Assembly (NCBI RefSeq): GCF_003533305.1
Contig: NZ_DOEH01000023.1
Location: 336,742-400,741, forward strand
DNA length: 64,000 nt
Direction: 5' to 3'
DNA from: Providencia sp.
Lineage (GTDB): Bacteria; Pseudomonadota; Gammaproteobacteria; Enterobacterales; Enterobacteriaceae
Positions 37,259 through 47,428 of the stretch are shown here, one piece after another. Made by a program: the position numbers and the translations under genes. The notes below the pieces were generated by a model. That model was not told where the DNA came from. It saw only the letters and a program-made list of their open reading frames with translations, and ran no database searches. Within the stretch, counting starts at the first letter, position 1. Every line of letters begins with the position of its first letter.

Positions 37259-37963
37259 TCATTTTTCAGGTTGAGCATCATACTGGCGTGCACCAAAAAT
37301 GGCTGTGCCGATACGGACAAGTGTTGAACCACAATGAATGGCAGCACGCATATCATCTGTCATTCCCATGGAAAGCGTATCAACACTAGGGTAAATTTTT
37401 TGCAATTGCTTAAATGCACTTTCCATTTTATGAAATGCTACGCATTGTTTTTCATAATCAGTTTCTGGTGCAGGGATCGTCATCAAACCACGTAAAACTA
37501 AATTTGGCATTAGCGATATTTGCTGTGCCAATGGTTCCAGTTCTTCTAGTTTGATCCCAGATTTGCTGTTTTCATCACTGATATTGATTTGAATAAGCAC
37601 ATTTAATGGGGCTTTATCACTAGGGCGTTGATCATTTAAACGCTGAGCGATTTTTGCTCTATCTAAGGTATGAAACCAATCAAAGTATTCTGCCACTAGG
37701 CGGCTTTTATTCGACTGTAATGGGCCGATAAAATGCCATATTAGGTCATTTCTATCAGCAAAAAATTGAATTTTTTCGACACCTTCTTGTACATAATTTT
37801 CACCAAATTGGCGTTGTCCTGCCTCAATAGCGTCCAAAATGGCTTCACAAGGTTTAGTTTTACTCACAGCCAACAGTGTAATGTCTTGTGGTGAACGATG
37901 ACACTCTGTTGCGGCAAGATTAATGCGAGCGATTACATCAGAGATATTATTTTGAATGGTCAT
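37259..37963 (-). CDS. yggS: PLP homeostasis protein YggS
   Basis: About 234 residues. The pyridoxal phosphate lysine is in LLAVSKTKPCEAI, followed by QRQFGENYVQEGVEK, WHFIGPLQSNKSR and LSMGMTDDMRAAIHCGSTLVRIGTAIFG in two adjoining blocks. It binds PLP and maintains vitamin B6 and amino-acid balance without known catalysis. The frame is open to a TTG at 38005, but ATG at 37963 matches the family; the extra stretch contains a short duplicated segment (TATTGAATAAAAC). First gene of the yggS-proC-yggT-rdgB-hemW unit. Confidence 0.94.
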   Translation of the reverse strand: MTIQNNISDVIARINLAATECHRSPQDITLLAVSKTKPCEAILDAIEAGQRQFGENYVQEGVEKIQFFADRNDLIWHFIGPLQSNKSRLVAEYFDWFHTLDRAKIAQRLNDQRPSDKAPLNVLIQINISDENSKSGIKLEELEPLAQQISLMPNLVLRGLMTIPAPETDYEKQCVAFHKMESAFKQLQKIYPSVDTLSMGMTDDMRAAIHCGSTLVRIGTAIFGARQYDAQPEK

Positions 37964-38200
37964 TGTTTTATTCAATATAGTTTTATTCAATACAATTATG
38001 TTCAATTACATTGGGTGAATATTTAATGTTGATACTTAGTGTAAAGCAAATTGCGTGATAACGGCACCTTTGCATAGGTTGAAGGTGAAAAATAATCATA
38101 AAAATGGCTAAAAACCACGATTTTGATGATACTTTTTCGGTTATGTCATGTTTTTAACTGTTTTGTTATTTAATTTTTAACGATGTTCTTAACTCTATTT

Positions 38201-38620
38201 TTAACTATGCTGCTCAAACCAGCTTTCGAGAATAACGACAGCAGAAGCTGAGTCCACTTTGCCTTTACTCAATGCGCGATAACCGCCTTGTTCAAATAGC
38301 CCTGATTTTGCTTCCACAGTTGATAGCCTTTCATCATGTAATTCAACTTTAACGCCGAATCGCCCATGTATACGATTGGCAAAATTACGCGCTTGGCTAG
38401 TGACTAGTTGCTCTGTGCCATCCATATTCAGCGGTAAACCGACTACCACTAATTGTGGTTGCCATTCTTTGAGTAGTTTTTCAATTTGTAACCAGTCAGG
38501 TCGACCATCGTGCGCTTTTAATGATGTGAGGGCACGTGCTGTTCCTGTGATCTCTTGGCCAACAGCGACACCAATACTTTTAGTGCCAAAATCAAAGCCA
38601 AGTAATGTACGGCTAGACAT
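38201..38620 (-). CDS. ruvX: YqgF/RuvX family pre-16S rRNA nuclease
   Basis: 139 residues with the RNase H-like fold. [16 protein letters not shown] carries the first metal-binding aspartate, with [12 protein letters not shown] and the block [12 protein letters not shown] further on, and [13 protein letters not shown] carries the last. It trims the 5' end of pre-16S rRNA. Its start is adjacent to the stop of yqgE (shared base), so the two are translationally coupled. Confidence 0.95.
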   Translation of the reverse strand: MSSRTLLGFDFGTKSIGVAVGQEITGTARALTSLKAHDGRPDWLQIEKLLKEWQPQLVVVGLPLNMDGTEQLVTSQARNFANRIHGRFGVKVELHDERLSTVEAKSGLFEQGGYRALSKGKVDSASAVVILESWFEQHS

Positions 38621-39189
38621 TATGCATGCCCCGCTTGCATTGATATGGTTTGAATATTAATCCCTAAAAGATTTGCCGCCGCTTTCCAGCGTTCATTAAT
38701 TGGCGTATGAAAAATTAATTTAGGATCGGCTTCAACGGTGAGCCAACTATTTTCCATAATTTCACTTTCAAGTTGACCAGGTTCCCAACTTGCATAGCCT
38801 AGCGCGACTAAAGAATAAGTAGGGCATTGTTCGCTGCCGAGTGTTTCTAAGATATCTTTTGATGTGGTTACCATCACATCGTCGTTCAGATGCAAGCTAG
38901 AAGAAAATCCAGAAATCGGGGTATGAAGGATAAATCCATGCTCTTCAGCGACGGGGCCACCGGCAATGACCATTCTTTCTAAATTACGAGTATCAATTTT
39001 ATCTGAAATAGTAATATCAAGTTTTGTTAGCATGGTACTGACTGAAAAATCTTCAATCGGTTTATTAATAACTAATCCCATCGCGCCGTTTTCGTTATGT
39101 TCACACACATAAACCACAGACTGTTCAAAATAGGGATCTGTTAAGGATGGCATAGCAATTAAAAAATGGTTTTGTAGATTCAAACTCAA
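38620..39189 (-). CDS. yqgE: YqgE/AlgH family protein
   Basis: 189 residues. It opens [19 protein letters not shown], followed by [30 protein letters not shown] and [14 protein letters not shown]. Members are conserved beside ruvX across Proteobacteria; AlgH was named for a role in alginate control in Pseudomonas, but the biochemical function is unknown. It precedes ruvX and is separated from gshB by 142 bases. Confidence 0.94.
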   Translation of the reverse strand: MSLNLQNHFLIAMPSLTDPYFEQSVVYVCEHNENGAMGLVINKPIEDFSVSTMLTKLDITISDKIDTRNLERMVIAGGPVAEEHGFILHTPISGFSSSLHLNDDVMVTTSKDILETLGSEQCPTYSLVALGYASWEPGQLESEIMENSWLTVEADPKLIFHTPINERWKAAANLLGINIQTISMQAGHA

Positions 39190-39331
39190 ATTCCCCTCAA
39201 ATTTTATTTTGTGCAGATTATATTTACGGCTTAACTCGCTTACTTTTAAATAATAGCTTTCAAATAATTTGTTTCAAACAAAGAGTTAAAAGGCCTACAA
39301 GAGGCCCTTTAATCAATGACAGAAGGCTTGT

Positions 39332-40285
39332 TTAGCGAGCTTGCTTTAAACGACGTTCAATGGCATCCATTAGCATGCCTGTAATTGAAATATCAAAAGC
39401 AGCTTCAATTTCACGTGCACAGGTTGGACTTGTAACGTTAATTTCAGTCAACCTATCGCCGATGATATCAAGGCCAACAAAAAGCAGACCTTTTTCTTTC
39501 AATATTGGCGCAACTGCTCGGGCTATTGCCCAGTCACTTTCACTGAGCGGCCTTGCTTCACCACGTCCACCGGCAGCGAGGTTACCACGAGTTTCACCTT
39601 GAGCTGGAATACGCGCTAAGCAGTAAGGAACTGGCTCACCGTCAACAACAAGTACACGCTTATCACCGTCCTTGATAGCAGGAAGGAAATTTTGCGCCAT
39701 ACAAAAGCGAGAGCCATGCTCAGTTAAGGTTTCAATAATAACCCCAACGTTAGGATCGTCCTGTTTTAAACGGAAAATGGAAGCACCACCCATGCCATCA
39801 AGGGGTTTAAAAATTACATCCCCGTGTTTTTGATGAAATGCTCTTAGTTGTTTCGCGTTTCGCGTCACTAAGGTATCTGGTGTTAATTCAGGGAACCAAG
39901 CCGTAAATAATTTTTCGTTGCAGTCGCGTAAACTTTGCGGTTTATTCGCGACTAAAGCACCGGCTTGCTCCGCTCTTTCCAGAATATAGGTTGCGTAGAT
40001 AAATTCAGTATCAAACGGTGGGTCTTTACGCATTAAAATCGCATCGAGATCGCCTAAAGCGATATCTTGCTCACTGTGGAATTCATACCATTTGTTTGGG
40101 TTTTCTTCGACAGTGATAATTTTAGTTTGTGCGCGCGCTTCGCCCTGATGTAAATAGAGGTCATTCATTTCCATATAATGGATTTCATAACCACGACGTT
40201 GAGCTTCTAGCATCATAGCAAAACTAGTGTCTTTCTTGATTTTAATGGACGAAATAGGGTCCATGACTATACCGAGCTTGATCAT
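39332..40285 (-). CDS. gshB: Glutathione synthetase
   Basis: 317 residues of the ATP-grasp fold: KLGIVMDPISSIKIKKDTSFAM at the start (in adjoining blocks), GDVIFKPLDGMGGASIFR for ATP binding, and LLFVGLDIIGDRLTEINVTSPT for metal ligands. It joins gamma-glutamylcysteine and glycine to glutathione. It starts nine bases after rsmE and is cotranscribed with it. Confidence 0.97.
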   Translation of the reverse strand: MIKLGIVMDPISSIKIKKDTSFAMMLEAQRRGYEIHYMEMNDLYLHQGEARAQTKIITVEENPNKWYEFHSEQDIALGDLDAILMRKDPPFDTEFIYATYILERAEQAGALVANKPQSLRDCNEKLFTAWFPELTPDTLVTRNAKQLRAFHQKHGDVIFKPLDGMGGASIFRLKQDDPNVGVIIETLTEHGSRFCMAQNFLPAIKDGDKRVLVVDGEPVPYCLARIPAQGETRGNLAAGGRGEARPLSESDWAIARAVAPILKEKGLLFVGLDIIGDRLTEINVTSPTCAREIEAAFDISITGMLMDAIERRLKQAR

Positions 40286-40294
40286 TTTTTCTCC

Positions 40295-41026
40295 TTAACC
40301 GAGATCACCTAGACGCACTTGAAGCGCGGTGATTGCGGTTAGTGCAGTCGTTTCTGTTCGTAACACTCTAGGTCCTAACAGTATATCGATAAATTGATAA
40401 TTTGCTGTCATGGCGATTTCGTCTGCTGAAAGGCCGCCTTCGGGGCCAATCAATAGCCTAACTTTTTTTTCTTCTCTTCGCAGGGTATTAATACTTTCTG
40501 TTGCGCGAGGATGTAAATTAATTTTTAATGCGCCGTCATCTTCTGCGCACCAAGCCTCAAGGGGTTGTACGGCTCGAATTTCAGGGATTCGATTTCGTCC
40601 ACATTGTTCACAGGCAGCAATCGCAATTTTTTGCCATTGCTGTAATTTTTTTTCGAGTCTGTCGCCATCAAGGCGTACGCCACAACGCTCAGAAATTAGG
40701 GGAGTAATCGTATTTACACCTAATTCAACCGCTTTTTGGATAGTAAACTCCATTTTTTCACCTCGAGACATGACTTGTCCTAGGTGTAAATCAAGAGGAG
40801 ATTCACGGTCATCCATACAGCTACTTATAACGTGAACGAATACATTCTTTTTAGTCGCTTCAGTAATTTCAGCGCTAAATGTTTGATTACTACCGTCAAA
40901 AAGTTCTATTTTTTGACCTGTCGTCATGCGAAGTACCCGTCCCACGTGATTTGCCGCATCATCGCCAAGCGATACCGTGGTATCGATTTGAAGTTGCTCT
41001 GGATGATAAATGCGTGGGATGCGCAT
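40295..41026 (-). CDS. rsmE: 16S rRNA m3U1498 methyltransferase
   Basis: 243 residues of the SPOUT (knotted) class. An N-terminal PUA-like domain starts [12 protein letters not shown] and holds [12 protein letters not shown]. The C-terminal domain has [14 protein letters not shown] and [16 protein letters not shown], the knot that binds SAM. It methylates U1498 of 16S rRNA. First gene of rsmE-gshB. Confidence 0.96.
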   Translation of the reverse strand: MRIPRIYHPEQLQIDTTVSLGDDAANHVGRVLRMTTGQKIELFDGSNQTFSAEITEATKKNVFVHVISSCMDDRESPLDLHLGQVMSRGEKMEFTIQKAVELGVNTITPLISERCGVRLDGDRLEKKLQQWQKIAIAACEQCGRNRIPEIRAVQPLEAWCAEDDGALKINLHPRATESINTLRREEKKVRLLIGPEGGLSADEIAMTANYQFIDILLGPRVLRTETTALTAITALQVRLGDLG

Positions 41027-41279
41027 AATGTTTCCTTAATGATACTGAGTTAATAATTAATATGGCTTTGATGGATATGGAGGCTGAATCTCTAAAAGCA
41101 AGGCAATGGTTCTAGTTTATAACGAATAAAAATGGTTTTGTAGTACGTCTGTGCGGTATCTAAAATCACCTTTGTCGGATAAACCGACCTTTAAACTCGG
41201 AATTAAGGTGTTGGGATATGTTTTAACTCACAGTATATTAATAAAAACCTCCATAACGGAATAAGGAGATAACATAATT

Positions 41280-42086
41280 ATGCTTTTTCTGGATTCTAAT
41301 AATGACCTAATTAATTATCACTATTTAGTAACTGAACTATTTACTCTTTTATTTTCGTGTTTTGATCGGATGCTAGATTCAATTCTCTCCATTAACTTAT
41401 CCTTTCAACGATTGATTTATCCTAAAATAAAATTTTATCACTTTGATTTATATTGTTTTTTGTTGTTTTTCTCTATTATCTCTACCTTTGTGACCAATAA
41501 GATTTTAAATTCTCTCCCTGAAAAATATTTTGAGGAAAAGAATATTATTATAAGTAAAGGTTACTGTTTTATTTTCTATATATTTATTGGTTTATTTATT
41601 GTTTTTTTATTTAATGATTTATTAGCTATTATATTATTTTTTGGTTTTTTGAACTTAGTTATTCCTTTATTTATTATCGATCTTAAAACAGGTTATTTAC
41701 CTGACATATTAACGTATCCACTGTTGTGGCTAGGCTTGCTTTATCAAGTTTGGATGCCTCATGGCAATGTGGTTTCTGCTATTTATGCGGTTATTTTAAG
41801 TTTTACAATGATGGTTGTGATAACGACATTGGTAGAAAAAATCAAAAAACGACCACAAATGGGGCGAGGGGATTTTAAATTGATAGCCGCTTGTGCTGCA
41901 TGGCTAGGCATACTTCAACTGCCTTATCTTCTCGGATTGGCTGCATTCTTAGGATTGATACAGTATGGAATAGGGTACTTGAAATTGAAAAATAAACAGG
42001 TGGTTAGTATTCCCTTTGGTCCAGCAATTATCCTAAGTGCAAGTTTATGGCTGTATTTATTCAATGCTAATAATATATTGATATAA
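41280..42086 (+). CDS. Prepilin peptidase-like (A24) membrane protein
   Basis: 268 residues with about six to seven hydrophobic helices. The A24 aspartyl protease pair is visible: Asp134 in IIDLKTGYLPDILTYPLLWLG and Asp198 in MGRGDFKLIAACAAWLG (GxGD motif). The N-terminal half is hydrophobic and lacks the cysteine-rich cytosolic N-methylation domain of full PilD/GspO enzymes, and the N-terminal 130 residues are very rich in Phe and Ile. No type II secretion or type IV pilus gene is nearby. It probably cleaves prepilin-like leaders encoded elsewhere; it is a single-gene unit. Confidence 0.78.
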   Translation: MLFLDSNNDLINYHYLVTELFTLLFSCFDRMLDSILSINLSFQRLIYPKIKFYHFDLYCFLLFFSIISTFVTNKILNSLPEKYFEEKNIIISKGYCFIFYIFIGLFIVFLFNDLLAIILFFGFLNLVIPLFIIDLKTGYLPDILTYPLLWLGLLYQVWMPHGNVVSAIYAVILSFTMMVVITTLVEKIKKRPQMGRGDFKLIAACAAWLGILQLPYLLGLAAFLGLIQYGIGYLKLKNKQVVSIPFGPAIILSASLWLYLFNANNILI

Positions 42087-42112
42087 CAGCCATAAATATG
42101 ATGGTTTAGCTA

Positions 42113-42760
42113 TTAATTCGCCGCAGTAACTAATGAATCTAAAAACTGTTGCCACTTAGTTGAGTCGCCCAAGTAATTTTGCAGTGGTACTTTTAACCAT
42201 TTATCTTGTTGCTTGATTAACAACGTTGGAAAGCCAGAAGAACTTGATTGGGCCAGTAATTTTTTACTATTTTGAATATGTGCAGCTGTTTCGGCTTGTT
42301 CACTCAATACATAGTCTTGCTGGTATTTTTCGCTATCCAAACTTATTTCGTTAGCAATAGCAGACAAAGTTTGGGGCTCTTTAATATGACGACCTGAAAT
42401 ATAATGGGCTTTTTGAATTGCTTTCAACATTTCAACGCCTTTACCCTGCTTAGTAGCGGCTAAAATGGCAGTCTGTGGCGGAGTTGAATCCATCACTAAA
42501 TTCGGCTCGTGTAACATGTTGATATAGTCATCACCAAAAATTTGTCCAGTCATTGCTGCAATGCGCTTATCTGATTGCATAATATATTGGCGAAACTGAT
42601 CATCTAAGTGAAGGCGCGAATCACCTGCTAACATGCCGCCACCATGTAACTCAAGCTGGATGTTAGGGTGATTAGCCGCGATTTCAATTAACGGTGCTGC
42701 TGCATAACACCAGCCACAGTATGGGTCATAGATATAATGTAAGGTTATTTTATTCATCAT
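42113..42760 (-). CDS. DsbA-family (FrnE-like) thiol oxidoreductase
   Basis: About 215 residues from the ATG at 42760; the frame is open to 42796. The active site C-x2-C is in YIYDPYCGWCYAAAP close to the N-terminus. An inserted helical domain (about 45-165) and a cis-proline region SSGFPTLLIKQQ complete the DsbA-like fold. No signal peptide is seen, so it is probably cytoplasmic, as for FrnE proteins. Its substrate is unknown. Convergent with the prepilin peptidase gene, 26 bases apart. Confidence 0.8.
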   Translation of the reverse strand: MMNKITLHYIYDPYCGWCYAAAPLIEIAANHPNIQLELHGGGMLAGDSRLHLDDQFRQYIMQSDKRIAAMTGQIFGDDYINMLHEPNLVMDSTPPQTAILAATKQGKGVEMLKAIQKAHYISGRHIKEPQTLSAIANEISLDSEKYQQDYVLSEQAETAAHIQNSKKLLAQSSSSGFPTLLIKQQDKWLKVPLQNYLGDSTKWQQFLDSLVTAAN

Positions 42761-43017
42761 TTTTCTCAGCTTAAGTGTTTTGGGTATAGGGCTCAAATAA
42801 AGTGTTCAGATAAAAAGATTAAAGTCGTTATTGAAAATTAATTTAGTTTTAGTTGTTTGTTGACAGTTAAAACGGATAGTAACAATAAACGGTAGAAAAC
42901 AATATATTCCCCATGTTATCTCGTTATTTAACTAAATGTGGCGGTAACCTTAAATCACAAAATTAAATAACCACGTTAAACTATAACGAAAAATAACAGG
43001 GGGATAGAAGTTTTATC

Positions 43018-43890
43018 TTATTGCGGCCACTGCATTTCGCCTTTGATCACTTTAGCACTGAGCTCTAAGCTAGAAACATCATCTAATTTAGGGTAGATAG
43101 CTTCCATTTTTTGCGTTAACTCAGTGGAGTCTTTGCTAACCGCAGCTTCAGTTTCAAAAGCATTTAAATATTGTTGAGTAAAAGTGACAGTACCAATATC
43201 CATTTTAGATGGGCCAGTAAAATGTCCCGGTACAACCGTTGTCGGTTTTAATGCCTTAATATTTTCGAGTGTTTGCTGCCAGTTTTGGCGTGATTCTTTA
43301 GTTTGTGTATCTGCTATCCACACATGAATATTATCTGAAACAACCACACCACCGACCACGGCTTTTAGTGATGGAACCCAAACATAGCTTCTATCAGGAG
43401 ATGCACCATCGAGGCCTTTTATTTGTAGCTTTTCACCATCAACCGTAAAACTATCGCCTTTGATCACTTCTGGAACAATCACTGTTGTTGGTGCTTCATT
43501 TTTCAGTACATCGCCCCAATAGGCTAGCTTACCGTCTTTGGTTGCTTTAATTTCTTCGACTGTTTCAGCCGTTGCGACGACTTTTGCGTCAGGAAATGCT
43601 TTGGTGATAGTTTCTAATCCAAAGTAATAATCAGGATCTGAATGGCTAATATAAATAGTGGTTAGTTTTTTATTTAATTTTTTAATTTTATTAACTAACT
43701 GTTGTGCATCGTTGTTTTGAAACTGTGCATCAATCAAAACAACTTCATGGTCACCACTAATTATTTCAGATGAAACAGGAAACACACTGTTATTACCGGG
43801 GTTATATACATCTAACGTTAAGTTTGCGGCTTGCACAAAAGAAGATGTTGTCACGAGTAAGGTTGCTGTTGCTAAAGTTGATAATTTCAT
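43018..43890 (-). CDS. Secreted metallo-beta-lactamase-fold protein
   Basis: 290 residues with a leader to about residue 21 (FVQA/AN). The MBL fold is visible: VVLIDAQF, IYISHSDPDYYFG, VVVSDNIHVW and TTVVPGHFTG. The metal-binding motif is H-x-D-x-D-Y (His83, Asp85, Asp87, Tyr88) instead of the usual H-x-H-x-D-H, so its metal site is unusual. Substrate unknown; a periplasmic hydrolase of quorum signals, drugs or other small molecules cannot be told apart. It is divergent from a LysR regulator, 124 bases away, that probably controls it. Confidence 0.8.
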   Translation of the reverse strand: MKLSTLATATLLVTTSSFVQAANLTLDVYNPGNNSVFPVSSEIISGDHEVVLIDAQFQNNDAQQLVNKIKKLNKKLTTIYISHSDPDYYFGLETITKAFPDAKVVATAETVEEIKATKDGKLAYWGDVLKNEAPTTVIVPEVIKGDSFTVDGEKLQIKGLDGASPDRSYVWVPSLKAVVGGVVVSDNIHVWIADTQTKESRQNWQQTLENIKALKPTTVVPGHFTGPSKMDIGTVTFTQQYLNAFETEAAVSKDSTELTQKMEAIYPKLDDVSSLELSAKVIKGEMQWPQ

Positions 43891-44014
43891 TTTTTTTCCT
43901 AGAATCGGGTTAAGTATTCAATATTCGGTTGCTTGGTATGTATATTAAATTGCAATGGTAGGAAGAAAAACAGCATAATCAGTTCATGTTTGTTGCATAA
44001 ATCGGTCAAATTAA

Positions 44015-44935
44015 ATGGATAGACTCAAAGCAGTTCAGGTATTTATCACGATAGTTGAGCAAGGGAGCCTAAGTGCTACAGCTGATAAGCTGGAGATGTC
44101 ACGGGCAATGGTAACGCGTTATTTATCCGAAATGGAACAGTGGGCAGGGGTTCGTTTATTAAACCGTACCACTAGAAGGCTGAGTCTGACGTCTGCGGGG
44201 GAAGGGGTATATCAGCAATCATTACAGCTTAATGCACTTTCCCAAGCGGTGCCGGTTCAACAAAAACATGATGCGAAAGAGCTTTCAGGCCTAGTGCGTA
44301 TTAGCTGTTCTCAGTCGATAGCGCAAAGCGCGTTATCTATGGCTATTGCTGAGTTTTTACAGCTTTATCCCAATATGGCAATTGATATGCAAATTTCAAA
44401 TAAGTCGGTTAATTTGATTGAGGAACGTATTGATTTAGCGATCCGTATTACTAATCAACTTGAGCCAAACTTAATTGCAAGACCGCTTTCCACTTGCCAT
44501 TCTGTCATTTGTGCTTCTCCTGCATTTTTAAAAGGAAAAAAAATCCCAACTAAGCCAGAAGATTTAACGTTATTGGAGTGCTTAACCTATAGCTTTTTTG
44601 GTCGTAGTTTGTGGAGTTTTGAAAAAGAGGGAGAGCCATTTTCGGTTCTTGTGGATGGTCGATTAAGTGCTAATGAGTCTGTTTTTTTGGCTGAGGCGAC
44701 GTTGAATGGGGCTGGCATTGCCATGCAACCTTATTATTCGGTTGCTAAATATTTAGATACGGGGCAGTTAGTTCAGCTATTACCTGATTATATCCCAATG
44801 CCTTTAGGTATTTATGGTGTGTATACTAGCCGCCAGAATATGCCAACCACACTGAGGGCCGTTATTGATTTCCTTGTTAACTGGTTCAATACATCGCCAC
44901 ATTGGCAATCATTGATGCAGCAAGGCCGTCGCTAG
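44015..44935 (+). CDS. LysR-family transcriptional regulator
   Basis: 306 residues. The N-terminal winged helix-turn-helix starts MDRLKAVQVFITIVEQGSLS and contains ATADKLEMSRAMVTRYLSEME. The effector domain spans about 90-300. The sequence resembles the subgroup of LysR regulators found next to hydrolase or oxidoreductase genes. It is divergent from the MBL-fold gene, its likely target. The stop overlaps the end of the next gene on the opposite strand by 27 bases. Confidence 0.9.
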   Translation: MDRLKAVQVFITIVEQGSLSATADKLEMSRAMVTRYLSEMEQWAGVRLLNRTTRRLSLTSAGEGVYQQSLQLNALSQAVPVQQKHDAKELSGLVRISCSQSIAQSALSMAIAEFLQLYPNMAIDMQISNKSVNLIEERIDLAIRITNQLEPNLIARPLSTCHSVICASPAFLKGKKIPTKPEDLTLLECLTYSFFGRSLWSFEKEGEPFSVLVDGRLSANESVFLAEATLNGAGIAMQPYYSVAKYLDTGQLVQLLPDYIPMPLGIYGVYTSRQNMPTTLRAVIDFLVNWFNTSPHWQSLMQQGRR

Positions 44936-45850
44936 ATCTGTTTCAATTTGCTTAAATGTTGCGGTTAGGTACTGGGTAAAAATATCCGTAAGTTGTGAAT
45001 AAGGTCGATGAATCGGTTTAATCAGGCTGACAGTAAACGGAATTGAAAAGCTTAATGGACGAATGACTAATTTTCCCGCTGATTGTTGATGAAAATCGAG
45101 TGCAGTCAACGGATTCACAATCGAAATACCAATGCCTTTTAATGCCATCGCACAAATAGACGAAGCCGAATGGGTTTCCATGATCATTTTTCTATCAACT
45201 TGTTGCTCGGTAAAGATTGCGTCGATCAGTTGTCGATAACTATCTGTTAATGACAAACTAATAAATCGTTGATGTTGAAAATCTTTTGGCGTCAAGATGC
45301 TTTTTTTTTCAAGATGGTGTCCTGCGGGTAATACACAGACTTCATTAAGCGAGCCAAGAGTTTGCTGTTCAGTTCCGGGCGGAGTTTGAAGATGCTCCGT
45401 TAATCCAAAATCATAGCGCTGTGCTGATAGCCACTCTTCGAGTAATGGAGATTCTTGTGGGATCACCGTTAAACTGACTTCAGGGTAATTTTCCATAAAA
45501 GACTGACAAACTTGTGGAAGCAATGATTGTGCGAAAGCGGGTAGGCAGGTGACAGAAACCTGAGCATGTTCAAAGCGTCGAATTGTTTCTGCGGAATTTT
45601 TGATCCGCTCTAAACCATAATAAGAGCGTTCTACCTCTTCAAAAAAGCGTAATCCTTGCACGGTAGGATGTAAACGGCCTTTAACTCGATCAAAGAGCTT
45701 GAATTGCAATAAATGTTCAAGGCGAGCAAGTTCTCGGCTGATTGTAGGCTGAGATGTATTGAGCAGCACAGCGGCTTCCGTTAAGTTCGGTGCTGTCATG
45801 ACTGCTCGAAAAATTTCAATGTGACGCCATGAAATAGTCTGCATTATCAC
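44909..45850 (-). CDS. lysR: LysR, activator of lysA
   Basis: 313 residues. The helix-turn-helix region is NLTEAAVLLNTSQPTISRELARLE and the effector domain about 95-300. It is divergent from lysA with a 131-base spacer, the arrangement of E. coli lysR-lysA. There LysR activates lysA when diaminopimelate is present and lysine is scarce. Start at 45850 or two codons later (MQTISW) is possible. Confidence 0.92.
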   Translation of the reverse strand: MIMQTISWRHIEIFRAVMTAPNLTEAAVLLNTSQPTISRELARLEHLLQFKLFDRVKGRLHPTVQGLRFFEEVERSYYGLERIKNSAETIRRFEHAQVSVTCLPAFAQSLLPQVCQSFMENYPEVSLTVIPQESPLLEEWLSAQRYDFGLTEHLQTPPGTEQQTLGSLNEVCVLPAGHHLEKKSILTPKDFQHQRFISLSLTDSYRQLIDAIFTEQQVDRKMIMETHSASSICAMALKGIGISIVNPLTALDFHQQSAGKLVIRPLSFSIPFTVSLIKPIHRPYSQLTDIFTQYLTATFKQIETDLATALLHQ

Positions 45851-45981
45851 TCTCTCTAAGACGTATATATATCAAATATGAATAGACTCTAGCAAAATAG
45901 ATATTTTTTTTCCCGTTTTTTCTCTGAATAATAGAGAACAACATAATAATGATATTAAAAAAACTTGCTGACGAGAAAACC

Positions 45982-47241
45982 ATGACTTCATTCGCTACGA
46001 CCACAAGCCAGTATTTAACACCTGAATATTTACGCGAGCTACCAGTGCAATATGGTACGCCGCTATGGGTTTATGACAGTGCCGTTATTGTTGAACGTAT
46101 CAAGCAGCTTCAATTATTTGATACTGTTCGGTTTGCACAAAAGGCTTGCTCAAATATTCATATTCTTCGTTTGATGCGTGAGCAAGGCGTTAAAGTTGAC
46201 TCCGTTTCTTTGGGGGAAATTGAACGTGCGTTAGTTGCGGGGTTTCAAGCAGGAAGAGATAACGCAGAAATTGTGTTTACTGCGGATGTGCTGGATAAAG
46301 CAACTTTAATAAAAGTGACTGAGTTAGATATTCCTGTAAATGCCGGCTCTATAGATATGCTTGAGCAAATCGGTGAGCAAAAAGCGGGTCATCCAGTTTG
46401 GTTGCGCATTAACCCAGGTTTTGGTCACGGTCATAGTCAAAAAACAAATACTGGTGGCGAGAACAGTAAGCATGGCATCTGGTATCAAGATCTGCCAAAG
46501 GCATTAGAAAAAATTCGCCAATACAACTTATCGCTTGTTGGATTACATATGCACATTGGTTCAGGTGTTGATTATCAACATTTGGCTAATGTATGTGATT
46601 CGATGGCTGAATTAGTTATTTCTGCGGGTGTTGATATTCAGGCTATTTCAGCTGGTGGTGGTTTATCCACCCCTTACCGTGAAGAAGATGAATTAATTGA
46701 TGTGCAAAACTATTACAGTTTATGGAATAGCGCACGTCAACGTATTGAACAACATTTAGGTCATTCAATTGAGCTCGAAATTGAACCAGGTCGCTATCTT
46801 GTCGCTGAGTCAGGCGTATTATTAGCAGAAGTACGAGCGGTTAAAGATATGGGCAGCCGTCATTATGTGCTGGTGGATAGCGGTTTTAATGATTTGATGC
46901 GCCCAGCGATGTACGGCAGCTATCACCATATTTCTGTTTTGCCTGAAAATGGCAATACGGTAGATAGTCGTCAACAAAAAGAAACGATTATTGCAGGGCC
47001 TCTTTGTGAATCAGGCGATGTATTCACGCAGCTTGAAGGTGGAATGGTTGAGACGCGTTTACTGCCTGATGTAAACATTGGCGATTATTTGGTATTTCAC
47101 GATACCGGCGCGTACGGCGCGTCCATGTCCTCTAATTATAATAGCCGCCCTTTATTACCTGAAGTGATGTTTGTGAATGGACAAGCAAAACTGATCCGCC
47201 GCCGTCAAACTATTGAAGAATTATTAGCATTAGAATTATAA
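45982..47241 (+). CDS. lysA: Diaminopimelate decarboxylase
   Basis: About 419 residues. The PLP lysine is in FAQKACSNIHILRLM, with SVSLGEIERAL, HMHIGSGVDYQHL, EIEPGRYLVAESG and GPLCESGDVFTQ further on; it ends QTIEELLALEL. It decarboxylates meso-DAP to lysine, the last step of lysine synthesis. Alignment with E. coli LysA puts the start at 45982 rather than the in-frame ATG at 45949. It is followed by a strong terminator. Confidence 0.97.
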   Translation: MTSFATTTSQYLTPEYLRELPVQYGTPLWVYDSAVIVERIKQLQLFDTVRFAQKACSNIHILRLMREQGVKVDSVSLGEIERALVAGFQAGRDNAEIVFTADVLDKATLIKVTELDIPVNAGSIDMLEQIGEQKAGHPVWLRINPGFGHGHSQKTNTGGENSKHGIWYQDLPKALEKIRQYNLSLVGLHMHIGSGVDYQHLANVCDSMAELVISAGVDIQAISAGGGLSTPYREEDELIDVQNYYSLWNSARQRIEQHLGHSIELEIEPGRYLVAESGVLLAEVRAVKDMGSRHYVLVDSGFNDLMRPAMYGSYHHISVLPENGNTVDSRQQKETIIAGPLCESGDVFTQLEGGMVETRLLPDVNIGDYLVFHDTGAYGASMSSNYNSRPLLPEVMFVNGQAKLIRRRQTIEELLALEL

Positions 47242-47272
47242 GAATTAGAATGTAGATTATATTTGTTCTTTT

Positions 47273-47305
47273 AAAACCAGCGATTAATAATCGCTGGTTT
47301 TTTTT
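47273..47305 (+). terminator. Terminator of lysA
   Basis: 13-base stem AAAACCAGCGATT / AATCGCTGGTTTT with a three-base loop, then TTTTT. Confidence 0.9.
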
Positions 47306-47428
47306 GTTTTAAAATATACTGAGGTATGAAAATAACTATTATGGGTTATTTGAAAGTGATTTTTATTAATTCAAGGGCGCTATTTTAATAATTTAAATCA
47401 TTATTTGGATTCTGATGAAATTATTATC

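Noticed and set aside
37964..38005. N-terminal extension of yggS from a TTG
   Set aside because: It is encoded by a short duplicated AT-rich segment and is absent from the family.
41280..42086. Part of a type II secretion or type IV pilus operon
   Set aside because: Neighbours are rsmE and a DsbA-family gene; no secretion component is in the window.
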